In this document: one piece after another, positions 1-6,859 of the stretch
Position numbering within the stretch: position 1 is the stretch's first letter
Layout of the letters: each line of letters begins with the position of its first letter
Made by a program: the position numbers and the translations under genes
Assembly: GCA_036491755.1 (NCBI GenBank)
Contig: DASXBJ010000127.1
Span: forward strand, 1-39,191
Direction: 5' to 3'
Origin: DASXBJ01 sp036491755
GTDB lineage: Bacteria > Chloroflexota > Dormibacteria > Dormibacterales > Dormibacteraceae
Length of the DNA stretch: 39,191 nt
Notes under the pieces: generated by a model
What the model was told of the DNA's origin: nothing
Seen by the model: only the letters and a program-made list of their open reading frames with translations
Database searches by the model: none

Positions 1-2489
1 TTGTGCACGTAGAAAACCTGTCCACCGCGCTGCAGCTCGCGGCCGATCGCCTCCTTGATCAGCTCGTCGTCATCCGCGGTCACGTACGTCTTGATGGGCT
101 GACGCTCCTCGGGCGGAGTCTGGATCACGCTCATGTCACGAATGCCGCCGACGGCCATGTGAAGCGTGCGCGGGATCGGTGTGGCCGAAAGCGAGAGCAC
201 GTCGAGCTGCGTACGCAGTTTCTTCAAGCGCTCCTTCTGCATGACGCCGAAGCGGTGCTCCTCGTCCACGACGAGAAGGCCGAGGCGCTTGAAGCGAACG
301 TCCTTCTGCAGCAGCCGGTGCGTGCCCACCACGATGTCAACCGTCCCGGCCTTGATCCCTTCGATGGCCCGCGCCTGCGTCTCGTCGTCGACGAATCGGG
401 ACAGCATCTCGACCACGACGGGAAAGTTCTTGAGCCTTTCGCGAAAGACATGGAAGTGCTGCTGGGCGAGCACGGTGGTCGGGGCCAGCAGGGCGACCTG
501 CTTTCCGCTCATCGCCGCCTTGAAGGCGGCGCGCAGCGCGAGCTCGGTTTTGCCGAAGCCGACGTCGCCGCACAGCAGGCGGTCCATCGGACGGTCGGAC
601 TCCATGTCCGCCTTGATCTCGGCCAGGGCCGCCAGCTGGTCCGGCGTCTCCTCATAGGGAAAGGAGGACTCGAGCTCCAGCTGCCATGAGTTGTCGGGTG
701 CGAACGCGATGCCCGGCCGCGCCTCGCGCATCGAATAGATCTTCAACAGATCCTCAGCAACGTCCTGCACCGCCTTGCGAGCGCGTCCTCGTGCCCGCGT
801 CCAGTCCGAGGTCCCCAGACGGTGCAGCGACGGCTCGCCCTCGCCACCGAGGTACTTCTGGACGCGGTCCAGGTTCTCGACCGGAATGAACAGCCGGTCG
901 CCCTCCGCATACTCGAGCTCGAGGTATTCGCGATGCGAACCGTCGGTCTCGATGAGCCGCATGCCCTTGAATCGGGCGATGCCGTGATCGACGTGCACGA
1001 CGAGCTCGTCGGGCGCGAAGTCGAGCGTGAACTCCTTGGTGAGGTCCTGGGCTCGTGTGCGGCCGGCGCCCCTGCCGCGCGACGGCTTCCGGAGCCGTCC
1101 GAAGAGCTCGGCGTCGGTCACCAGGTGGAATCGAATCGCTTTGTTGGAGCACCCGGCGGTGACGTCGAGGTCGGCGTGGCCGAGGACTGGCGCGAGCTCC
1201 AGCTCGAGGTCGAGCTCGACGTCCCGCATCGGCGCCCTGGCCCCACCCTCGTCGAGCAGAGCGCGCAGCCTCTCGTCCTGCTCGGTGGCGAAGACGACTG
1301 TCGCAGATCCGGCCAGCGCCGCCAGCTCCGCCGCGGCGCGAGGGCGTCCGACCAGCGCGTCGGCGGGAACCCAGCCCAGGTCCAGGGCCCCCCGGTCAGA
1401 CTCGCCGGCGGTCACCATGAGATGGGCGTGCGACGCCAGGTCGCCGAGCCTGCTCGCCACGACGATGGGCAGGACGAACCCGCGCGGCAGCTCTCCCCCG
1501 CCCGACTCCGCGGCCGCCAGCATCGCCGTCTCGTCCTCGACCATCCGCGCCTCGGCCAGCTGCTTGTCGGGCTCGAAATCGATCACCAGGACCTCGGCCG
1601 GCACGTGATCCAGCATCGAAGGCTGGGAGGGGTCCAGGTACCCCGCGTAAAACTCGACGCCCGGAAACGCCGCGCCCGCCTCCAGCCGGACCAGCTCGTC
1701 CTCCCACGCGGAGCCCACATCGCCCCGCAGCGTGGCCATCGAAACCGAATCGCGCAGGCGCTTCACGGCCGCGGCCCCGCGCTCCGGACCCAGGAGCAGC
1801 TCTCGCCCGGTGCGGATGGCGGCCTGCGGGACAGCCATCACGGAACGCTGGTTCTCAGGGTCGAAGAGCCTCAGCGTGTCGATGACGTCGCCCGACCATT
1901 CGGCGCGCACCGGCGAGTCGGCGCCGGCGGGGTAAACGTCGAGGATGCCGCCGCGCAGGGAGAACTGGCCCGGGGCGTCGACGAGCGGCTCGCGCGTGTA
2001 CCCGAGCTCGACCAGCTGCAACGCCACAGCGAGCGGATCTGGTCCGCGGCCCGGCGCGAGGACCACAGTCCCCTGCGCGAGATCGCGCAAAGACAGAGTC
2101 TGCCGGGTGCAGGCCCGGCGCGATGAGACGACTACGCAAGGCTCCTCGGCCGCCCGAGCCAGGGCGTTCAGCGCGTCGAGCCGCTTGCTCACCGCCTCGT
2201 CGAACGCCGGCGGCCGGTCCAGGAAAGAGACCGCGACCTCCGCAAACACATGCGCAGGCGGCGCGCCGGCCAGCCACGGCCGGAGCTCTTCGGCAAAGCG
2301 GTCGGGGGCTGAGGCGAGCACGAGGAGCGATCGTCCCCGACCCGAGCACCATCGGGCGACGGAACCGGCCACGATCGGCCACGACGCCCTCGGCAGCCGC
2401 GCCACCTGGAGCTCGGTCGGGCCGCCGGCGTCCAGCCAGCGCTTGAGCTTCGGAGCGGCCTCGAGCGTGCCTTCCCAGAGCGATGTCAC
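1..2489 (-). CDS. mfd: Transcription-repair coupling factor Mfd (C-terminus beyond window)
   Basis: ATP-dependent DNA translocase that removes RNA polymerase stalled at DNA lesions and recruits UvrA for nucleotide excision repair. About 829 codons are in the window. The N-terminus has the UvrB-like region with the motif QFSLRGGILDVYP (about residue 170). The RNA-polymerase-interacting region follows, with VVHVDHGIARFKGM near residue 500. Then come helicase motif I, GDVGFGKTE (near 640), the DEEH box in LVVDEEHRFGV (near 740) and motif III LSATPIPRT. Roughly the last 320 residues of a normal Mfd of about 1150 (second RecA lobe and C-terminal domain) lie outside. The start is GTG at 2489, which overlaps the pth stop as GTGA, so the pair is probably translationally coupled. 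The pth-mfd order is common in Gram-positive lineages. Confidence 0.97.
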   Translation of the reverse strand, partial: MTSLWEGTLEAAPKLKRWLDAGGPTELQVARLPRASWPIVAGSVARWCSGRGRSLLVLASAPDRFAEELRPWLAGAPPAHVFAEVAVSFLDRPPAFDEAVSKRLDALNALARAAEEPCVVVSSRRACTRQTLSLRDLAQGTVVLAPGRGPDPLAVALQLVELGYTREPLVDAPGQFSLRGGILDVYPAGADSPVRAEWSGDVIDTLRLFDPENQRSVMAVPQAAIRTGRELLLGPERGAAAVKRLRDSVSMATLRGDVGSAWEDELVRLEAGAAFPGVEFYAGYLDPSQPSMLDHVPAEVLVIDFEPDKQLAEARMVEDETAMLAAAESGGGELPRGFVLPIVVASRLGDLASHAHLMVTAGESDRGALDLGWVPADALVGRPRAAAELAALAGSATVVFATEQDERLRALLDEGGARAPMRDVELDLELELAPVLGHADLDVTAGCSNKAIRFHLVTDAELFGRLRKPSRGRGAGRTRAQDLTKEFTLDFAPDELVVHVDHGIARFKGMRLIETDGSHREYLELEYAEGDRLFIPVENLDRVQKYLGGEGEPSLHRLGTSDWTRARGRARKAVQDVAEDLLKIYSMREARPGIAFAPDNSWQLELESSFPYEETPDQLAALAEIKADMESDRPMDRLLCGDVGFGKTELALRAAFKAAMSGKQVALLAPTTVLAQQHFHVFRERLKNFPVVVEMLSRFVDDETQARAIEGIKAGTVDIVVGTHRLLQKDVRFKRLGLLVVDEEHRFGVMQKERLKKLRTQLDVLSLSATPIPRTLHMAVGGIRDMSVIQTPPEERQPIKTYVTADDDELIKEAIGRELQRGGQVFYVH

Positions 2490-3085
2490 GGGAGTTCCTC
2501 GCAGCCGAGGGCGCCGGCGCGGTTGAAACGGTCCATCGCCCTCTCGACGCCGGCATCAAGTGCGACCTCGAGCGCAGTCGCCACACCGTCGATTACCGCG
2601 GGCAGCCGCTCGGCCTCGGCTTTCGTGAACCTCCCAAGCACGTAGTGGCGTCCCGGCTGCGAGCCCTTCCGCGCAGGCTTGCCGATGCCAACGCGAAAGC
2701 GGACGAAGTCGTCGGTGCCCAGCGAGCCGATGATCGACAGCACGCCGTTGTGCCCCGCACCGGAGCCACCCCGCCGGATCCGCATGCGGCACAGGGGCAG
2801 GTCGAGCTCGTCGTAGACGACCCACACCTGGTCGGGCGCCACGCCGGCATCCCGAGCTGCCTTCGCCACCGCCTGGCCGGACAGGTTCATGTAGGTCTGC
2901 GGCATCACCAGCCACAGCTTCTTCGCCTCCGAGCGGCCGACCAGCGACTGCCATCGCTTGCGATCCACCGGCACGCTGAGCCGGCGCGCCAGCTCGCGCA
3001 GGCACGCGAAGCCGAGGTTGTGACGCGTGTCGGCGTACTCCGCATCCGGATTGCCTAGGCCGACGATCAACCGCTCCTGGTCCAT
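2486..3085 (-). CDS. pth: Peptidyl-tRNA hydrolase
   Basis: Cleaves the ester bond of peptidyl-tRNAs that drop off the ribosome, recycling tRNA in the cytoplasm. The protein is 199 aa, the usual length. It shows the family landmarks: GLGNP near the N-terminus (conserved Asn), TRHNLG with the catalytic His, MPQTYMNLSG, YDELDLP with the active-site Asp, and GSGAGHNGVLSI followed by FRVGIGKP. I chose ATG 3085 over an upstream in-frame TTG (3109) because a GGAAGG Shine-Dalgarno sequence lies about 5 nt before it and homologues begin just before LIVGLGNP. The stop overlaps the mfd start. The gene lies 86 nt downstream of ybeY on the same strand, across two small hairpins. Confidence 0.97.
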   Translation of the reverse strand: MDQERLIVGLGNPDAEYADTRHNLGFACLRELARRLSVPVDRKRWQSLVGRSEAKKLWLVMPQTYMNLSGQAVAKAARDAGVAPDQVWVVYDELDLPLCRMRIRRGGSGAGHNGVLSIIGSLGTDDFVRFRVGIGKPARKGSQPGRHYVLGRFTKAEAERLPAVIDGVATALEVALDAGVERAMDRFNRAGALGCEELP

Positions 3086-3117
3086 CAGATCCTTCCCGTG
3101 CAGACGCAATAAGGCCC

Positions 3118-3153
3118 GCGGCGAGCGCCGCAGACCATGGAGGCGTTGCCTCC
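3118..3153. other. Tandem hairpins between ybeY and pth
   Basis: Two perfect inverted repeats lie side by side. At 3118-3131 a 6-bp GCGGCG/CGCCGC repeat closes on two bases (5 bp with a four-base loop is likelier). At 3139-3153 a GGAGGC/GCCTCC stem closes on a 3-nt loop. Neither is followed by a T-run on either strand, so they are not classical intrinsic terminators. They could be an mRNA processing or stability element between the two minus-strand cistrons. Confidence 0.5.
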
Positions 3154-3171
3154 GGGACCGAGTCTACCCAG

Positions 3172-3636
3172 TCACAGCCTTCCCGAAGCGATCACCACGC
3201 CGGAGAGACGGAGCGCCGCCCTGGTCAGGCGTGTCATCTCCCTGCGTTCGGCGGTTGTGGCGTGGTCCCACCCGAGAAGGTGCAGCAATCCGTGCACGCA
3301 CAGGAGCGCGAGCTCGGTCTGCTCCGAGTGCGCGTGGAGGGCGGCCTGGCGGACGACCGCGGGCCAGGAGATCGCCACGTCACCCAGGTGATTCCCGGCT
3401 CCCGCGAACGACAGGACGTCCGTGACGGAGTCCTCGCCCGCGAAAGTGCGGTTCAAGCGGCGCAGCTCGGCATCGCCGGTGACGCGGACGGCAACTGAGG
3501 CATCTCCCGCCGGGAGGCGGGCCTTGACCTCGGGCAGGCCGGCGGCGCGGCGGAGGGCGGAACGGATCTCGGACGGGCTCACCGGCGCGCGCACCGCCTT
3601 GACCACGTCCACCTCCAGGCCTCCTGGCTCGTCCAC
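3172..3636 (-). CDS. ybeY: Endoribonuclease YbeY (rRNA maturation factor)
   Basis: Single-strand endoribonuclease involved in 16S rRNA 3'-end maturation and late ribosome quality control. About 154 aa. The zinc-binding signature near the C-terminus is HGLLHLLGWDH, matching the family H-x3-H-x5-H pattern. The preceding LNRTFAGEDSVTDVLSF and GDVAIS segments are also typical. The reading frame stays open far upstream, but that part is antisense to the plus-strand epimerase and looks like no YbeY. I therefore place the start at GTG 3636; TTG 3645 is an alternative. Its start lies only about 35 nt from that of the divergent epimerase. No clear Shine-Dalgarno was seen. Confidence 0.93.
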   Translation of the reverse strand: MDEPGGLEVDVVKAVRAPVSPSEIRSALRRAAGLPEVKARLPAGDASVAVRVTGDAELRRLNRTFAGEDSVTDVLSFAGAGNHLGDVAISWPAVVRQAALHAHSEQTELALLCVHGLLHLLGWDHATTAERREMTRLTRAALRLSGVVIASGRL

Positions 3637-3654
3637 TGTGTGCAAGTAAACCGC

Positions 3655-3660
3655 TACAGT
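3655..3660 (+). promoter_or_regulatory. -10 hexamer TACAGT for the GalE-like epimerase
   Basis: TACAGT ends 9 nt before the GTG start at 3670, and there is no Shine-Dalgarno between them. A start site about 7-9 nt downstream would give a leaderless or nearly leaderless mRNA. The same arrangement recurs at other operon heads in this window. Confidence 0.55.
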
Positions 3661-3669
3661 CTCCGATCG

Positions 3670-4608
3670 GTGCGGATCCTGGTCACCGGAGGCGCCGGTT
3701 TCATCGGTTCCAACGTGGTCGACGCATATGTTGCCGCCGGCCACGAGGTCGCGGTGCTGGACAACTTGAGCACAGGCAAAGAGGACAACGTGAACCGCGA
3801 GGCGCAGCTCCATCGCGCCGACGTGCGAGACCAGCCCGAGGTGGAGAAGGCTTTCGCCGCGTTCCGCCCTGAGATCGTCAACCACCACGCCGCGCAGGCC
3901 GAGGTGCCGAAGTCTGTGGCCGACCCCGCGAACGACGCGCACATCAATGTCGTCGGCGGGTTGCACATCCTGAAGGCGAGCGTCGACCACGGCGTGCGCA
4001 AGGTCATATTCAGCTCGACAGGCGGAGCGCTGTACGGCGAGCCTGACATCGTTCCCGCCGCCGAGGACCACCCCGTACGTCCCCTCTCCCCTTACGGGAC
4101 CAGCAAGTTCGCGTTCGAGCAGTATCTCGGCACATTCCAGCGGACATTCGGCCTGGCTTTCACGATCCTGCGCTACGCCAACATCTACGGCGCGCGGCAG
4201 GACTTCGCCTCCGAGGAGGGCCGGGTCATCGCCATCTTCGCCAGCCGCATGCTCGAGGGTCGCCCGGTCACGATCGATGGCGACGGCAACCAGTCGCGCG
4301 ACATGCTCCACGTGGGCGACGTGGCCGCGGCCAACCTCATCGCGCTGGAGAAAGGGGACGGAGGGATCTTTCACGTCAGCACGGGGATCGCGGTCACCGT
4401 GAACGACCTCTATCGCAAGCTCTCGCTGCTGACGGACTACAAGCAGGAGCCCAGGTTCGGCCCCGCGCGCAAGGGCGATGTCTACCGCATCGCGCTCGAC
4501 AATGGGCGGGCCAGAGAAAAGCTCGGCTGGGAGCCGCAGGTGACGCTCGAAGAAGGCCTCAGCCTGACGGTCGACTACTTCCGCGAGCAGGTCGCGCAGC
4601 CGGACTGA
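3670..4608 (+). CDS. NAD-dependent epimerase, UDP-glucose 4-epimerase-like
   Basis: Extended short-chain dehydrogenase (312 aa) expected to interconvert nucleotide sugars for surface glycans. The N-terminal Rossmann motif is TGGAGFIG with an acidic residue after strand 2 (VLDNLS). The catalytic region has FSSTGG and the YxxxK motif YGTSK, and LRYANIYGARQ follows. These match GalE-like enzymes, but the exact sugar cannot be read from sequence. The start is placed at GTG 3670, where the first beta strand begins (RILVTGG). An in-frame GTG 30 nt upstream would add residues unlike the family. It heads a plus-strand trio with a small membrane protein and a second epimerase, all tightly spaced. Confidence 0.9.
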   Translation: MRILVTGGAGFIGSNVVDAYVAAGHEVAVLDNLSTGKEDNVNREAQLHRADVRDQPEVEKAFAAFRPEIVNHHAAQAEVPKSVADPANDAHINVVGGLHILKASVDHGVRKVIFSSTGGALYGEPDIVPAAEDHPVRPLSPYGTSKFAFEQYLGTFQRTFGLAFTILRYANIYGARQDFASEEGRVIAIFASRMLEGRPVTIDGDGNQSRDMLHVGDVAAANLIALEKGDGGIFHVSTGIAVTVNDLYRKLSLLTDYKQEPRFGPARKGDVYRIALDNGRAREKLGWEPQVTLEEGLSLTVDYFREQVAQPD

Positions 4609-4615
4609 GGAAGCT

Positions 4616-4984
4616 TTGACCGCCGCTCTCGTCTTTCTTCACGGCTATACAGCCCGAGCGCTTATCGCTTTCGCGGCCGTCCTCGGCATCTGGGGCACGT
4701 ACGCCTACTTTCGCAACCAAAAGCTGGGTGGAGGCTTCCGGTCGAGCTATCTGATCATGGCGGGCCTCACTCCGCTGCAGGGTCTCCTCGGCCTGGTGAC
4801 GCTGGCCAGCGGCCACCGCCCGAACAACCTTCTCCACATCGTCTATGGAGTCTTCGCCACGCTGTTCCTACCCGGCGCGTATGTCTACGCGCAGGGCGGC
4901 AGCCAGCGTCGCGAAACGGTGATCCTCGCGGGCTCGGCGTGGATCGTGAGCATCGCGTTCATTCGCGGCTTCGTCACCGGCTGA
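4616..4984 (+). CDS. Small four-helix membrane protein, function unknown
   Basis: 122 aa with about four hydrophobic segments: roughly residues 14-32, 46-64, 72-92 and 101-118. No enzymatic motif is visible and I do not recognise a named family. The start is TTG 4616 with a GAGGAA Shine-Dalgarno that overlaps the stop of the preceding epimerase. It ends 8 nt before the next epimerase start, so the three genes look like one operon. Its place between two sugar-nucleotide epimerases suggests a link to glycan export or membrane glycosylation, but this is inference from position only. Confidence 0.8.
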   Translation: MTAALVFLHGYTARALIAFAAVLGIWGTYAYFRNQKLGGGFRSSYLIMAGLTPLQGLLGLVTLASGHRPNNLLHIVYGVFATLFLPGAYVYAQGGSQRRETVILAGSAWIVSIAFIRGFVTG

Positions 4985-4992
4985 GGGCGCCC

Positions 4993-6024
4993 ATGGATCC
5001 CTCCGCGGTTGTGGCCGGCGTCAAGGAAAGGCGACGCACGGGCGCGCCGCGCCCCAGTGCGGGACGGCGTCTCTTGATCACGGGCGGGGCCGGCTTCCTC
5101 GGCGTCAACGCGGCTGCGCACTTCATCGGGGAAGGCTGGCACGTGACGGTGCTCGACAACCTGAGCCGGCCCGGCACGGAGCGGAACCTGACTTGGCTGC
5201 TCACCACCCACCCGACCGACTCGACCTTCATCAAGGAAGATGTGAGAAACGCGCCCGCGATGGCCGAACACGTGAAGGACAAGGACGCCATCCTCCACCT
5301 GGCGGGCCAGGTCGCGGTGACCACGTCGCTGGTGGATCCCGAAACCGACTTCGATGTCAACGCGCGCGGCACGTTCAACGTCCTCGAAGCGGTGCGGTTG
5401 AACAACCACGACGCGCCGTTCGTGTTCGCGTCCACCAACAAGGTGTACGGCAAGCTCGAGCACAACAACGGCCCATGCAAGGAGACCCAACCGATCGACT
5501 TCCACAGCCCATACGGGTGCAGCAAGGGCGCCGCGGACCAGTACGTGAGGGACTACGCCCGGTGCTTTCAGATGAACACCGTGGTGCTGCGCCAGAGCTG
5601 CATCTACGGCGCGCACCAGTACGGGACGGAAGACCAGGGATGGGTCGCGCATTTCGTCCATTCGATCCTCAACGGCCGGCCGCTGATGATCTACGGCGAC
5701 GGCAAGCAGGTCCGCGACCTCCTGGACGCGCGAGACCTCAGCGTCCTGTATGCGCTCGTGATCGACAGCATCGACCGCACGCGCGGAGAGATCTACAACG
5801 TCGGCGGGGGTCCTGAGAACCAGCGCAACCTGCTAGAGGTCATCGCACAGATCGGCGAGCTGACCGGGAAAAAGCCGCAGTACGGCTTCACGGATTGGCG
5901 GGAAGGCGACCAGGCGTACTACGTGAGCGACATCAGCAAAACGAAGTCAGAGCTCGATTGGGCGCCGGCGATCGATTTCGAGCGGGGCCTCAAAGACCTG
6001 GTGCGCTGGGCCGAGACGACCTGA
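4993..6024 (+). CDS. CDP-paratose 2-epimerase-like NAD-dependent epimerase
   Basis: Extended short-chain dehydrogenase, 343 aa. After a basic 28-residue leader it has TGGAGFLG, then HLAGQVAVTTS, FASTNKVYG and the YxxxK motif in SPYGCSKGAADQYVRDYAR. The stretch LRQSCIYG...EDQGWVAHF is characteristic of the RfbE/tyvelose epimerase branch, which converts CDP-paratose to CDP-tyvelose. The asparagine in STNKVYG is also typical of that branch. The C-terminal part (GGGPEN, DWREGDQ, ISKTKSELDWAP) fits as well. Relatives act on other nucleotide sugars, so the substrate is provisional. ATG 4993 is preceded by a GAGGG-like site. It converges on the methyltransferase gene at 6053. Confidence 0.85.
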   Translation: MDPSAVVAGVKERRRTGAPRPSAGRRLLITGGAGFLGVNAAAHFIGEGWHVTVLDNLSRPGTERNLTWLLTTHPTDSTFIKEDVRNAPAMAEHVKDKDAILHLAGQVAVTTSLVDPETDFDVNARGTFNVLEAVRLNNHDAPFVFASTNKVYGKLEHNNGPCKETQPIDFHSPYGCSKGAADQYVRDYARCFQMNTVVLRQSCIYGAHQYGTEDQGWVAHFVHSILNGRPLMIYGDGKQVRDLLDARDLSVLYALVIDSIDRTRGEIYNVGGGPENQRNLLEVIAQIGELTGKKPQYGFTDWREGDQAYYVSDISKTKSELDWAPAIDFERGLKDLVRWAETT

Positions 6025-6052
6025 TTTCCATGTCCCCCGACGGGGAGGGCAC

Positions 6053-6859
6053 TCAAGTCCTGATGCACGTGAAATGCCCCGTGCCTGCGGGCACGCGTTC
6101 GAGCAACCGCGATTCGTACCACCCGAACGTCGAGAGCGCGTCCTTGATCCAGCGGAGCGCGAGACCGGCAACGCCGCGACCGTGCGCGGCGTAGTCCTCG
6201 ACCGAGGTGCCCACCGGCCCTCGCACCTCGAGAAAGCTGAAGTAGCCGATGTCGACGAGAGAGTACAGCCAGTGGAAGCTCCATCTGACCTCGCGCACCG
6301 GGAGACCTTCGGCGGCCGCCATGGCCTCGAAGCGGGCCGCGTCAAACAGCTGAATGTGACCGCAGTGATGAAGCTTCGCCTTCCAGCCGAGGCGGCTCAC
6401 GAAGCGATAGAACGTCCACGGCTGGACCTCCACCGGCAGGACGATGTGAAACATGCCGCCGGGCCGCAGCACGCGACGGATCTCGCGCAGCGTCGCGGCC
6501 GGATCCTCCAGGTGCTCCAGGACGTCGAACATGAATGCCGCTGACATCGATCCGTCCGCAAACGGCAGGACGCCGGCCGGGGCCAGATGGAAGTCAACCT
6601 TCGGCGCCGAGCGGCGGGCAACTTCGAGCGCGCCCTCGCTGATGTCGACGCCGTGAACGCGCAGGTCCGGGCGGGCTTCCGCCATCGCCCGAGCGACATT
6701 GCCGGCGCCGCATCCGATGTCGACCACATCCCCACTGATCCCATCCAGCGCGTCGAGGGCACGCCGGAGCTTCAGGCCCTGGACGTACCACGGCAGCGGA
6801 CGGATGGGAGAAGCCCCCCAGCGCTTGGATTCGTAGTCGAAGGCCGGAACCTCGATCAT
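6053..6859 (-). CDS. Class I SAM-dependent methyltransferase
   Basis: 268 aa. Motif I is VVDIGCGAGNVARAM (about residues 45-60), followed by the acidic HGVDIS, FMFDVLEHLEDP and RRVLRPGGMFHIVLP. This is the Methyltransf_11/ubiE-type fold. The C-terminal half carries aromatic segments (FYRFVSRLGWKAKLHHCGHIQLF) seen in methyltransferases from glycan clusters. The start is ATG 6859, overlapping the glycosyltransferase stop as ATGA. It is therefore the last gene of the minus-strand polysaccharide operon and probably methylates a sugar or lipid-linked intermediate (inference). Confidence 0.88.
   Translation of the reverse strand: MIEVPAFDYESKRWGASPIRPLPWYVQGLKLRRALDALDGISGDVVDIGCGAGNVARAMAEARPDLRVHGVDISEGALEVARRSAPKVDFHLAPAGVLPFADGSMSAAFMFDVLEHLEDPAATLREIRRVLRPGGMFHIVLPVEVQPWTFYRFVSRLGWKAKLHHCGHIQLFDAARFEAMAAAEGLPVREVRWSFHWLYSLVDIGYFSFLEVRGPVGTSVEDYAAHGRGVAGLALRWIKDALSTFGWYESRLLERVPAGTGHFTCIRT

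Noticed and set aside
3172..4374. YbeY frame extended to about 400 aa
   Set aside because: The extra N-terminal part is antisense to the GalE-like epimerase and unlike any YbeY; normal length is about 150 aa.
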